Assembly (NCBI RefSeq): GCF_022539315.1
Contig: NC_066316.1
Location: 96,280,179 to 96,344,178, forward strand
Reading direction: 5' to 3'
Origin: Serinus canaria
Taxonomy: Eukaryota > Chordata > Aves > Passeriformes > Fringillidae
DNA: 64,000 nucleotides
Part shown: in pieces, positions 46,401-57,585 of the stretch
Layout of the letters: each line of letters begins with the position of its first letter
Numbering within the stretch: the first letter of the stretch is position 1
Made by a program: the position numbers and the translations under genes
The notes under the pieces: generated by a model
Database searches by the model: none
What the model saw: the letters and a program-made list of their open reading frames with translations, nothing else
Told to the model about the DNA's origin: nothing

Positions 46401-47338
46401 GCAAAGAACTGCCATCTTTCTATCAGATTTCCCCTCCCTGTTAAATGGGATGCTCTGATTTCTTCACAGGTGTGTACGTACAGAACTCAGAAAGATTTCT
46501 GGCTCTGCACCTGTGCAGTGACAGCCAGTTCCCCTGTAATGGTGGGCAATGCACTGACAACACAAATCTAGAATAAAGGTAAAGGAGTTTAGACATTAAT
46601 TAGCACCTTAGGAAAGGTATGGTCCTATGCATATACAGAGCTTTATGCAATATGTCACCTCTTTTTTTCCAATAATTTAATTCAATCATTTGATTCTAGA
46701 CCATCTTCAGAAAGAACTGAATTATGTACAAGTTAGTAAAAATTGTAAGATTCATCTCTTACTGTCTGTTTCTCAAACTCTTACAGATCACAAACTTCCA
46801 TGTGTGCAGTCATTCAAAACAAGTTTTCCCTTCACTTATTAGAGGCACCTGGAAAATGAGTTTTCGGTTGGATAAGGTATGCCAAGGTCAACATCTTGAT
46901 AAAATGCCCTTTTCTGGCCCTATCCCTGAACACCTGATATTGATATAGATTATCATAAAATTAATGAAATTTGGTTTAATTTTCATAGACCAGTAGTCGC
47001 AACATGATCTTCTAATTCAATTTCAAAGATAGCCTTTGCCACCTCCCTTTATCAGAATGAAAGAAAATATTAATCTCCCACTTTTATAACCCTGTACCCA
47101 GAATACATTATCATTTCAGTTCAGCTCCCTGTGTGGAAGCTCAGGCAGAGCTAATGTTGAACTCATTTCCCTGAGGTATCACAGAGCAAGAAATCCTGCT
47201 GTTCCCAACCCCCAGCTTCTTGGAAGTGTTTGGGGCACAGTCAGCTGTTGCTGTGGTCACACTGGTGAAAACTGCATGAGAAAGAAAAAGGGGTTAAAGC
47301 CTATCACATCAGCAATGATCAATGATGTACATCATGTG
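43438..47338. other. AT-rich non-coding DNA, no gene recognised
   Basis: The 45.6-46.05 kb part has even composition and no repeats, and is open for 83 codons on the plus strand. It might be constrained sequence but cannot be judged here. A 13-bp tandem duplication is listed separately at 44747-44772. No transposon pieces are recognised. Confidence 0.5.
44747..44772. repeat. Perfect 13-bp tandem duplication GAAATTGCATAAT
   Basis: Two perfect head-to-tail copies. Each contains ATTGCATAA, a word resembling C/EBP-type binding sites. The duplication is directly visible; any binding is speculation. Confidence 0.9.
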
Positions 47339-47683
47339 GGGAAGGGAGGGAGGAAGGGAGGGAGGAAGGAAGGGAGGGAGGAAGGGAGGGAGGGAGGGAG
47401 GGATGGGAGGGAGGGAGGGAGGAAGGAAGGAAGGAAGGAAGGAAGGAAGGAAGGAAGGAAGGAGAGAAGGAAGGAAGGAGAGAGACGAGGAAGGAGGAAG
47501 GAAGGAAGGAGGAAGGAAGGAAGGAAGGAAGGAAGGAAGGAAGGAAGGAAGGAGGAAGGAAGGAAGGAAGGAAGGAAGGAAGGAAGGAAGGAAGGAAGGA
47601 AGGAAGGAAGAAGGAAGGAAGGAAGGAAGGAAGGAAGAGGACGGAAGGAAGGAAGGAAGGAAGGAAGGAAGGAAGGAAGGAAA
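47339..47683. repeat. Long (GGAA)n purine tract, about 345 bp
   Basis: The plus strand is almost pure A and G: GGGA/GGAA units to about 47425, then long perfect GGAA runs broken by extra AG, GA or single deletions. Pyrimidines occur in only a few places (for example T at 47404, C at 47487 and 47642). Long open frames through it on both strands (Gly-Arg-Lys-Glu and Phe-Leu-Pro-Ser repeats) result from the absence of stop codons in the repeat and are not genes. Such mirror-symmetric tracts can form triplex (H-) DNA. Confidence 0.97.
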
Positions 47684-47888
47684 CCCAGTCATTGAATTAA
47701 TGATGTATTGTAAGACAATATGCAGTAATGTCAATACTTCTATTTACCTCAAACATGAGGATGCTTAGGGAATGTGATGGCTAGCTCACATGGAAGAGAG
47801 TTCAGGATTTTGTTTTCCTTGTACTGCATGCAAGCATCCTGTGGATTTGTTTCTATAAGGCCTTTCTCTAAATGTCTTGGTGTTTGTG

Positions 47889-47908
47889 AAAAAAAAAGGG
47901 GGGGGGGG
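47889..47908. repeat. A9-G11 homopolymer junction
   Basis: Nine A then eleven G, directly followed by about 60 bases of nearly pure A/T with imperfect palindromes (ATCATAATTATA ... TATAATTATACAT). The G11 run is the longest G homopolymer I see in the window. Confidence 0.9.
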
Positions 47909-48949
47909 TTAAAATAATATTATATATCATAATTATATCATGTTATAATTATACATCATAAATTATAAATGTGGCAAAATTCTTCATGTTTGCAATATAT
48001 GGTTTAGAATTTCACAATAGGTTAAGGGTATACATTTATTTGATTTAAAAATCCATTTTTCATTGAGGGTTTTTTGTAATTGTTGATTCTAACTATTGGT
48101 ATGATTTTCCCTGATGAACCTGATGCTGGCCACCTTTGAGAAAGAACAGTAGACCAGATGGATCATTGCCTTTATGTCCTGCAAGAAATTTTGTGTTTCT
48201 AGTTCATGTCTAAAACCCACTTGCACTTCCGTTTCTGTCATTACTGAGGGGTTAAAAACCCAGCACATTCTTACACATTCTTACATTCTTAGAAATGCAT
48301 TTGATTTAATTTCAGATGCCATATGTGTTTAAGTAGATTCCAAACTTTAAGTGCAGTAGAAAAACAGTCAGAGAGGAACAGGGGTTTTTTTTAAGGATTT
48401 AATTTCCAGAGAGGTCTGTTTGTAAGACCCTAATCCAGAAGAGCCTGGAAAGCAGTTTTGCATGGTTAATGTATTGCACGTGAATACATCTGCTGAGTCT
48501 GAATGCTTATATAAATCCTCCAGAGTAAGACTCTAAAATTGCCTAGGTGACAGAATAAATCCATTCTGTACCAAAAAAATTTTAACATTTAGCCTCCAGC
48601 TGCTTAACCTTAGTTACTGCATCATGGTTACTGTGTGCATTCCTGGGTTTGTAATTTTTTTTTTTTTTCCTAGAGAGGAAGACATGTTGAGTTTATTTTT
48701 ATTGGCCATCAATTCTCTCACAGGATCAAAATATCACACGTTGATTAGGTATTAATGAGAGTTCATTAATAGTAGGTTTCTGGCTCCAGAACCCTGAACA
48801 TCTGTGATTTTGTAACTTAGTGTATTTTGAGCACTGATAAAATCTTTCTTTCCAGTGAAGCTTATTAATAAATGATTGAGCAATGTGATTTATCACTGAC
48901 TGTATTCTTTCTTAGACCTCAAGTTGCATTATAAATTGACTCTTCAGAA
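47909..48949. other. AT-rich non-coding DNA, nothing recognised
   Basis: After the AT-rich near-palindromic stretch (to about 47970), ordinary AT-rich sequence follows with a T-run near 48656-48669. No gene or repeat is recognised. Confidence 0.5.
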
Positions 48950-49560
48950 AAAGGTAAACTGATTAACTTACTTCAGGTCCTGCCTTGCATTCAAACATAT
49001 GGTTCTGCTTAAATGTGCCCATGTTTGCAACTTTTAGTTGACATTTTTGGCACTCAGAATAGCGTCTTGTAATTATGCTAAGTCTAGAAAGGAGGATTAG
49101 CTTTTATAGCAGAATTCATAAAATTAAAAAAAAAGTTTTAGTCAAATTTATTGGCTGCAATGAGCCCTCCAGAATGCAGACGTCTGGTCTGGTGGAGCTC
49201 AATAGATTTCTGTTTGCTGTGTGCTCACACGCGTGCGCACTCGCGCACGCACAAACGGCTGCTTTATGAAAGCATTTGTGTGCAGTAAAACGCTAAATAT
49301 TTTCACACTTAAAATCAGCTTCCCCACCTGCAGCGATTATTGTCAAACGAGCTTCATTTGATATGTTTTGAAAGCCTTTTTCTTCCTCTTTTCTCCTCCA
49401 CACCTTTCTTTCTCTCTTAAAGTACATTATATTTTTTGTATCTGTTGCTTTGCAAAGCCAGTTTTCTGAACACCGTCCAGGTTTTTCTGTAATTCTCACC
49501 CTGGTGCAGTTTTGTCGAACAATTTGCAAGTGCTTCATTATTGATTCAAAGCCCCAGGAG
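48950..49560. promoter_or_regulatory. Candidate conserved non-coding element with CpG retention
   Basis: Complexity is high, no repeat is recognisable, and CpG is clearly more frequent than nearby: ACGCGTGCGCACTCGCGCACGC, then AAACGG, AACGCT, AGCGATT, AAACGAG, ACCGTCC and GTCGAAC within about 300 bases. TAAT/ATTA and ATTGT-type words (TAATTATGC, GATTATTGTCAAACG, TCATTATTGATTC) resemble homeodomain and SOX/POU sites. In CpG-depleted vertebrate DNA this combination is typical of developmental enhancers. No alignment is available, so this is inference. The T-rich stretch 49375-49435 may separate two modules. Confidence 0.35.
49226..49254. other. Alternating purine-pyrimidine run with six CpGs (Z-DNA-prone)
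   Basis: CACACGCGTGCGCAC followed, after a one-base break, by CGCGCACGCACA. Nearly perfect alternation with six CpG steps in under 30 bases, the most CpG-dense spot in the window. Confidence 0.75.
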
Positions 49561-52500
49561 TTGTAAGAGTGTGAACTGAACTATCTTGCAGTATGTTGTG
49601 TGTAGAAACCATCACTTATCAGTCCTGAAAGGCACATTCCTGATAGCTGAGTGTTGGAATGAAACTCTGACTTTTATCTCTGCACCAAAAGGGAAAGGTT
49701 TCATTTGGGTTAGCAAAGACCAGACACCTATTTCCTTTGCAACAGCCTGCTTTAAAGTGTGCTTTAATTCCCAATGATTCCACTGAAAGATCAAGCTCAC
49801 ACACATCTATCAAACAAATCTCCTCACCCTTGAGGATCCTCACCCCTTTTTGAACTCTCTTAGGAATGAAAAAGCCAAGAGCAACCTAGCTGCCATGCCT
49901 TGTACATTTTGAATACAAGCATCTGCAAAAAGTTGTGTTCTGTGCTGTTATTGATTTTTTCTTCTTTCATCAGTTTACACTCTCAAATGTCCCTATTAGA
50001 CCCTGTAGGGCAAAATCAGGATGATTACCTTGAGTTTTCATAGTCAAGCATGAAATACTATCTCTCCCTTTGGGAAATAATTAATTCACTTTTTTTGACA
50101 GTTCAGAGGGAAAGACTAGTTCTTTCAAGGATTAAAAGCCTTCCTTCATTGCTTCCTTCCATTAGAGCAGACCTTTAAAGGATGATGAATTCAAGTTGTT
50201 ATGAGCAGCTGTCACAACACAGTATTTTCCTATTTGGCATCCACCAGTTGCATGCAGCACTGGAGCTGGGGACTCCCCAGTGTGGGATCCCTGCACAGGC
50301 TGGAAAGCCAGGCTGGCACCTTGCAGCTGCTCTGCCCTCGGGAGCCTCTGCCTTTGCCATGGCCTCTTTCTCTTGGTTATCTACCCACCATGCAAGGCCA
50401 ACCAGGCTCCTCATTTAGATAACTCACTGAACTATCTGTAAGGAGGTTGGATTAATCTAGGCCATGGTTTCTAGTTGGAAATTAATGTAAAACGTCAAAA
50501 GAAAAAGAAGAACTACACCTCAAGTAAAGGAACACAAGAAACAGGAACTACTCATGTCTCTCTCCTGGCAGGGGAATCCTTCTGTTCTCTGCTGCAATTG
50601 TGCAATATCTGGCAATCATCGTGGGCAGTGTTATAAAATGAGATGGGATTGCTTAGGTTACACATAAATTTAGTCTCTAAAAGGTAGGTGTTCAATCCAA
50701 TTTAGGGGCTTAGTAGTCTCTGTCAGTAATCGAAGAGGAGAAGCAGACACCTCCCCAGGGTGATATTTCCCATTTGAAGGTAGGTGTTTCAGAGAGGAGC
50801 AAATAAATTCCCCAGAGATAACTCTGTCATCAGCAGAGAAAGAAAGGTGTCTCATGCAACTACTTCAGGCTACTCAGCTAAATTTTAGATTGTTGAAGTT
50901 AAGCAAATAAATTTTTTCCAAGTCCTTGGATCCTGTATCTCTAGAGGTACAGGAAACTAAGCACAGATCTGTTCAGCCTTAAAATGTATCCTGTCACCAT
51001 AACTATTTTTAACATTAGCTTTGCATTAGAAGCTAATAAATGTTGCCAGTACCTTTTAAACTCTTAACTGTATACTACATGTGTTGGGTTTTTGTTGGGT
51101 TTTTTTCCTCCCCCTGTAAAACTGCTAAACATATGCTTAACCATCTGGCAAGGAACAATCAAAACCAAACAAACACAGTGTTTGAAAGTTCAAACAGACA
51201 ATCAGTCATACTTCTTCACAGATTTTATATACAGGCCTGAATAGTAGCACAGTAAGGTAGAATGAAAAAACAACATAAAAATTAATTAACGTGCTGCAGT
51301 AGGTAGTTTAATGCTCTCATTCAAAATAAAGATAACATAAAGGAGAGAAGTTTCTCTTCTCTTCCTGTCCTGCTCTGTACATATTCTGGCTGAACTATAT
51401 TTCTTCAGGCTATTAGTCTTACCGGTCATATGTTACCTTTGTCTTCCCTGTCTTTCCTATCTCCACTATTTCCTGATTTTCTGCTTCTTTTCACTGCAGC
51501 AACTATCTTAATTTTCAAGGTTCTATGCTTCCTAGCACCTCTTTATCTTTCATCATTGTTATGCCAACTACCCTGGTATTCTGTCCTGGATCTCCTGATA
51601 TTCCTTGCTTATTTCAGAAGCTCTCCATCAAAACCTCAGAAGTCCTTCTCAGGCTCTTTCTTAAGAAGAATTATTCCATAGATATCTGTGTAGGCATGAA
51701 CTTGTGCTTTGAGTCACTGTTTTGTACTCCAACCTTTTACACAAAACAGCATCTAGTGGAATCCTGCTGCATGACCCATGCACTGTGGCCATACAGACAT
51801 ATAACCAAAAAAATAAGGGCAATAAAAACAACATTAGCTGGTATCTTCTGTTTCTCTGAATAGAAGCAAAAGAGATATTAGGGGGCAAGCAATCCCATCA
51901 AAGTTTTGCTGGATGGGTTTCTCCTGGGGTAAGATCCTGGCAAACTTTGATAGAGTAACATATTCCCATTCAAGTAGTTGCAATAAAATCAAAACCATTT
52001 TTTGAGCTTTCTTTTGAGGAATTAGGACATGCAGTTTGGAGGGTGGTCAGAATTTGGAAAAACAAGGAAAGCGGTAGAGGAAGGTGTGTGGTGTGGAACA
52101 TATGTTCACTGCTGGTTCAAAAGAGTGGCAGATTTAGTTTAAGGGGCATGCAGTATAAAAACATAGACTTTGAATGAAGAGTGCTAAAACTAAAACAGAC
52201 TCAGGCCTCCTAAAGTCATTAGAGTGTAATACAGCTTTAGGAAAACTTTTTTCCTCTTGCTAAGAATAAAACATACACCAATAATTTCACACCTTCCTGT
52301 GAATACACAGAGCCCAGATCATTTTTCTCCTTGAGTCCCAGCTCTGCAGCATTTGGCTCTCCAGATTTATCGATGTAAAGCAAAGCAGATCTAAGTATGG
52401 CCTTAACAGGAGGAAACCCACATTTTCTGACACTAAGAAATCAGAAAAGCAGAAACAACAAAAGTAGATTCGTTTTGGTTTTGTTTGACTTTTCAGATTT

Positions 52501-53259
52501 TGGCCTTAGAGTAGGAAAACAGTCTTTATGGTTTTATGGTTTGAATCTTCACCAGGGTGCTTGACTTCATTATCTTTTTCTTTTCCATTGGCACATGCTG
52601 CCTGCCTAGGAGCTGACACTTCAGGTCTGTGTCTTCAATCAACACTCTCCTTGCAGGCTTATTGCTAACCCTCCCTTTTTCCCTGTCTCTTCTGCCAGGG
52701 AGGACACAGCAACAAGACAGCATCTGAGGATACACCTCTCAAAATGATGCATGATGTGAAAGATAAGTATTGATAGTCACAAACCCCCCTCCTCTGCTGT
52801 CAGCCAGAGTGTTACAGTCTTTCTTGACTAAGGAAGTGTCCATCAGGATGTCTTTTTTGATGGAGTTACAACCTGAGCAAATCTCTGGTGGAGACCTTCA
52901 GAAGGGGTAAAACAGAGTCTGTGCTGTTGTGATTTATCTTCCTGTTTGGCACTGGCTACTCATACCAGAGTGAATTTGTCTCATAGAAGTGCTGCACATC
53001 TATCTGTGTAAGAAATGTGCACAACAATTGAGGTGGGAGCTGGTGGGGATCTTAATCTTCCCCTAGCTGTGGCTCTGTCTCCGTTTACCCAGAGCTGGCT
53101 CTGGGGCTTGGTTAGACAGAGCCCAGCACAGCAGGCTAGCATGGGCAACTAGCTGGTTTTTGGCATCCAGGACACAAAGTAAGGTGCTAAAAATTCACTC
53201 AAATAAGTTGTTTTTGTTCTCTACCACAACTTTACAAAGAGATGTGGCCATTATAATGA
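49561..53259. other. Non-coding DNA, no gene recognised
   Basis: A GC-richer patch at 50.22-50.42 kb is open in several frames (71-78 codons) without recognisable content. The plus strand at 51.42-51.68 kb is pyrimidine-rich. No CR1, LTR or microsatellite is seen in these 3.7 kb. Confidence 0.5.
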
Positions 53260-53340
53260 TGGGTACCACAGTTTCTACGGTGTGTACCAAGAACAGTTCT
53301 CTGTACACACCACGGTTCCTGGTGTGTACCAAGAACTTTT
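53260..53340. repeat. Direct and inverted repeat cluster around GGTGTGTACCAAGAAC
   Basis: The 16-mer GGTGTGTACCAAGAAC occurs perfectly at 53279-53294 and 53321-53336, a 42-bp period. Between them the reverse complement GTACACACC (53303-53311) can pair with either copy. A further GGTACCACA lies just upstream (53262-53270). The flanks of the two copies are also alike (ACAGTTTCTAC / ACGGTTCCT). This looks like a diverging 42-bp tandem duplication with internal dyad symmetry. Confidence 0.85.
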
Positions 53341-53720
53341 CTTTGCTTCACTTTTCATATATGAAAATCATGTTAAAAAGGTATTATTCACTTCTGAAAA
53401 AAAAACAAAAACTCCAAAAGCACAGTAATCCAGCAGCTGGCAAAACAGAAGCAACATGATTTAGAGAAGCCTGTCTTCCAACTAGCTATGAGATTAAATG
53501 AAACATTATTTATTTATTGGCTTTTCTGGTTCACTTACCATTATTTGCATATAATCTAATATTGTGGAAACTCTTTGAGACCCCGGTGGAGTTCTTTCTT
53601 TTGCTAGATGTATGATCCCTCTCCCAAATGCTTATCAAAGAAGTAGACACTGAATACATCACGCACACTAATGAACTTTTCTCCTCACAACCTTTCTGAT
53701 AAAGAGTTATTGCTTGATTT

Positions 53721-53835
53721 ACCTGTGGGAAAATAAGATTAAATAATTGGCTCCAAGTCAAGAGGAAGCCTGTGGCTGAGCTCTGACTAGCACCCAGATA
53801 TCCTGAGTCACAGTCCAGTGCCTTAACCACAAGCC
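53721..53835 (-). mobile_element. MIR-like SINE fragment, minus strand
   Basis: Read on the plus strand, CCAAGTCAAGAGGAAGCCTGTGGCTGAGCTCTGACTAGCACCCAGATATCCTGAGTCACAGTCCAGTGCCTTAACCAC follows the reverse complement of amniote MIR-family SINEs (tRNA-derived head; GTGGTTAAGG and GGGTGCTAGTC would be degenerate A and B boxes). It is diverged, as expected for an element that was active before or early in amniote evolution. Confidence 0.7.
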
Positions 53836-56040
53836 AGTTTTGTTGCTGACAGACTTTTCTTGGTAGCAAGCCCACATTTCTGGAATGTATTCCCTGCAGA
53901 AATGCAATTAAGTATGTACTTGGCTACTTTTAAAAGAGCTGCAAGCCCCACCCCTCTACCCAGGCCTTCCACTTACTAAATCCCTGCTTCTCAGTTTACT
54001 AGTAAAGCTACAGGTGGCCAAGAGGCCAGTCTGGAGCTATTTTTATGGTTGTTATGTCTTGCTGAAAATAAACTAATTTTACAAAGAAATAATTTCTATT
54101 AAAAGAAATGCATTTTGACATCAGAGACTCTTGTCACCATTGTAAGTGTCAGCCTGTGGTGGGTGTTGACTGGACACAGGATCAGAAGCCCACCTGACCT
54201 CACCTAGGATATGTCAGCGTCTAACAGGCAGCTTCTATCAGCTTAACAAAAAATATCTCCTTTTGTTTTCATAGGAGTCAAAGTAATTGCCATGATATCT
54301 TAATTTTTTGAGGATTTTTTTTTTGTGGCAGACCATTTTTGCACCGTTTTGATATTTGATGATAGGTTAATCCCTCAGAAAACGGGAATAGTCACAAGTT
54401 TGAATTCCTGTGCATCAAAATCTGTTTGGTTTTTATGAGAGAAAAGAGTAATTTGCTAAATCAAATGTGTATGTCCCTGTAAGAACTAAAACTTTTACTT
54501 CTGTGAACAAGGAATTAGATACCCTCCTGCAGTTGTTGTCCAGTCAGCTCTTCCTGTCTGTATGGAAAATAATAGCATCTTGAAGAGAAAATTTATTTTC
54601 ACTAAGCCCCTTTGGACATGGAAGGTAATGTAATATCTTTTGATGAACTGTTGTTCAAAATATCTGAAAATAATTGCAACACTGATCAGACAACATCAGT
54701 GTGCCAACCTAATCAACATTTATTTCTAATTAACCCTGTGTTTTATCTTTGGCATAATTTAAAAAAAATCTCCTGCACATTTCACAAAATTAAATCTAGT
54801 GCCTGAACAGCTTTATTGTAACTCCACAAAGAGAAAGGATTTTTGGGACCTGCCAGTTCCTTCAGCCATCGTTATCCCAAGTACTTTTCCAAAGTAACCA
54901 ATTTTATAGCCACAAGCAAAGATAAAACTTCATTAAAAAAAGACAAGTGCCTACATGATTATTGCAGGCCTCCTGTGTGCACTGCTGTATTTGTAAGGAA
55001 ACATGTACATGTATAGGACTGACATGCAGCACATCTGCTTTCTGTGAGCATCACATAGGAGAAAATATATTTAGCAAGTAATGAGTAGCCTTCCTCTGCA
55101 GCTAACATAGCAGCTTCCATCTGTGGTGAATTAGAGGCTATTCCAAGAAAAGATCCTGCATGAGTTTTGTCAGAAGAAATTCGTTTGGTGTGTTGTAAAA
55201 TCAAAACCAGAATGAGATGTGATCGCTGCCGAGTGACTGGGTCACTCCTAATGTTGCCTGGATTCCTATAAGCATGAAAAGGAACTTTGAAAAAAGAGAC
55301 ATCACAGCTCTGTGCAACTGTGCTGCTTTCACTGTCATAAAGCAGCATTAATCAGAGCTCACCCGAGACAGCCTAACCCGGGTCAAGGGATGCTGGAATG
55401 GCACAGCCACATCTGCCAGCTCCACTCCTGCAGACAACAGGCCCCTTGTTTGCATGACAGCTCAGGGAAGCCAGCAGCTGGGATGCTGTTTAGCAGTGCC
55501 AAACACAATGAATTTTGGGGTGCTAAAGTTTTACAAGAAATGACTGTTTTAAAAATATTCCATTAGACATTGCAGCCAAAAATATTGATAGATCTTTACA
55601 TTCTACACAAACTTATATAGGACTACTAAGATCAGATTTCTGTGATTCTGCATATGTAACACTGTGTGCCCAATGACCATTTGTTCTGCAGTACAAAGAA
55701 ACCAAGAACCTTTAAAATATGAATATTGCTAGTGTTGCTCATACCCACAGCTGATGTAAGGTACAGTCACAGCGTTTACTGTAGATTCCAGATTTAACAA
55801 TTTTGAAAATATGTCATCTGCCCCTGCCAGGGTAGAATGATCTGTCTGGGCTTCCAGACAGCCCAGGAAGAGTTTCCTGAAAGTAGATCCTCTACAGTCC
55901 CTTCAGGCATTCTTTGGGCCCTGAGCTTATCCCACAAGCCTAATGGATTTCTTTGTCTAAGAGTTTGCAAAGTCCCTCACTGCCTGAGGAGCTCCATTTT
56001 CTGATCCTCACCAACCTGTAGGAGCCAGCTGAGAGCTGCA
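53836..56040. other. Non-coding DNA, no gene recognised
   Basis: No additional repeat family is recognised. A 129-codon minus-strand open frame at 54959-55348 has no recognisable domain. A GC-richer patch lies at 55.35-55.50 kb. Confidence 0.5.
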
Positions 56041-56250
56041 ATGAGTGTGAGTGTGAAAGATTACAGAAAATACTTTTACTTCAATATTAAATTAAAGAGT
56101 GCAACAGAAACGGAGCCCATTATTAACATGAAGTGGAATGTTAATTTTCATCTTGAATTCAAATACATTTCCATGAACAGCTGCAAGCTCGGATCGAAAG
56201 AGAATATCGAATTCAAATATTCTAAATGGAAGAGATGCATTACATAGCAT
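56041..56250. promoter_or_regulatory. Possible conserved non-coding segment
   Basis: A stretch without repeats, with several isolated CpGs (AAACGGAGC, CTCGGATCGAAAG, TATCGAATTC) and TAAT/ATTA-rich words. The word GAATTCAAATA occurs twice, about 50 bases apart. Composition alone suggests constraint. A 68-codon plus-strand open frame spans it but shows no recognisable protein. Weak evidence. Confidence 0.2.
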
Positions 56251-56309
56251 TAAGGGAGGGATTTTCACCAGGGAAGATGTATGGACTTGTGGATAAAACT
56301 GGACTTATT

Positions 56310-56432
56310 CTTGGAGCTGTGATGGACTTTGAGCCCTGACACAGAAATTTAGTGTGACCCTCTCCATGTCACTCTGTCTCTCTGTTCACTCTTTTGTTAT
56401 CTGTGATGGAAGGATCTCTCTGACCTTTGTAG
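56310..56432 (+). mobile_element. MIR-like SINE fragment, plus strand
   Basis: TTTAGTGTGACCCTCTCCATGTCACTCTGTCTCTCTGTTCACTCTTTTGTTATCTGTGATGG parallels the MIR core (TGTGTGACCTTGGGCAAGTCACT...CTCTCTGTGCCTCAGTTTCCTCATCTGTAAAATGG). The upstream GTGATGGACTTTGAGCCC may be the head. Highly diverged but collinear over about 80 bases. Confidence 0.55.
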
Positions 56433-56510
56433 TACACCAGCTTTTTAAGGAGAGCCTTAGTCCTATAAGTGTTTGGTCTTGGGGTGTTTGATGTCTTCTT
56501 TTTCAAACTG

Positions 56511-56536
56511 AACAACAACAACAACAACAAAAAAAA
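56511..56536. repeat. Short (CAA)n plus A-run
   Basis: About six CAA units followed by A8. Minor microsatellite. Confidence 0.85.
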
Positions 56537-57509
56537 CCCATTAAAATATGGATATTTTAAGTGACAAAACAATTTGGAGTTTTGTTTTTAAAATACAGTT
56601 TTGTCCTTCACACATTTTTTTTGTCTTCTGAGTGTAATTACAAGATAAGCTGCATGGCTCCTCTCTAATGGGACCCTGGAAGTCTGCATGTTTTGCCCAA
56701 TAAAAATTTACAGGGAAAGGAAATGTAAGAGAGGAGAAAAATGCAGTTTAAATATTTTTGCTAATGCATTTATGCAACAGTTCAGATGTTAAAATCATGT
56801 GGGGCTGCTAACAGCATATTTGCACTTGAGAGGATAGAGAGGAAAGTTGTATGGATTAATTTGAACAGTGGTTTTAAAATACAAAATACATTAGGGAATA
56901 GTTTTTTAATCTAATTTTTTTTTAATATAAGATTCCTGCAAGTGTGTTAACTTTCCTAAAGGTGAGGGGAACCATAATTCCACTCTGAATATGACACAAG
57001 GATGAAGGCAAATGTTGAACTCTTTAGCAGGTGGTTCAGCAAGCTCTCTGCAGCAGTGCCTTGCAGAGCAGCCAGAAGTACAGCTGAGATGGGGTGAACA
57101 CACCTTGGAAAGCTTTCACTGACCTGTCTGGCTGCAGACCACAGTGCAGCGAAAACGTGGGTTTCTGAGGCATGTTTAGGATCCCAAAGGACCTTCAAAA
57201 CCCCATAGAAAAATCCTGCAGCTACTGCAATATTAGCAGCTGTGATAAATCTTCTTCCAGTGTATTTGCATACGATTAATTTCCCCCTTTGTCATGTACA
57301 TTCTGCATTCCTTTGAAATTTCACCTGAGTGGGATATTCTGCTCCCGGGTAAAGCTTACCTCACTGTTGGTGAGTTGCCCAATCATGTCTGTTAAGAGCC
57401 AGAAAGATCTAAAAGTGTAAAAAAAACACAGACTAAGACATTTCTCAGTGGCCTATCTGAAGGTCTGCATAAGCATGTGGTGAACTTTAGACATGATCTT
57501 GAGTTTCCA
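56537..57509. other. AT-rich non-coding DNA, nothing recognised
   Basis: No gene or repeat is recognised in this spacer apart from short A/T runs. Confidence 0.5.
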
Positions 57510-57585
57510 GCATGTGTTTGAAGTTAAGAGATTTACCCAGCTGTAACAGTGTGAGTCAGGAAGGAGAAACCTGGCCTTGAGTAAA
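57510..57585 (-). mobile_element. Possible MIR-like fragment, minus strand
   Basis: GAAGTTAAGAGATTTACCCAGCTGTAACAGTGTGAGTCAGGAAGGAGAAACCTGGCC can be aligned with the reverse complement of MIR (AAGTGACTTGCCCA-GGTCACACAG-GAGTCAGTGGCAGAG...AACCCAGGCC), with several mismatches. Suggestive only. Confidence 0.35.

Noticed and set aside
47130..47225. Possible MIR piece (CTGAGGTATCACAGAGCAAG)
   Set aside because: Only about 20 bases resemble MIR; too short to call.
47276..47768. Open frames of 139-148 codons on both strands, rich in Gly-Arg-Lys-Glu or Phe-Leu-Pro-Ser
   Set aside because: They are translations of the GGAA repeat, which contains no stop codons; not a gene.
50655..50880. Possible ancient repeat (GGTAGGTGTT words repeated with TTTAGGGG)
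   Set aside because: Some words recall old DNA-transposon fossils, but no collinear match could be held over more than about 25 bases.
54959..55348. 129-codon minus-strand open frame
   Set aside because: No recognised domain or start context; length is within chance when many frames are scanned.
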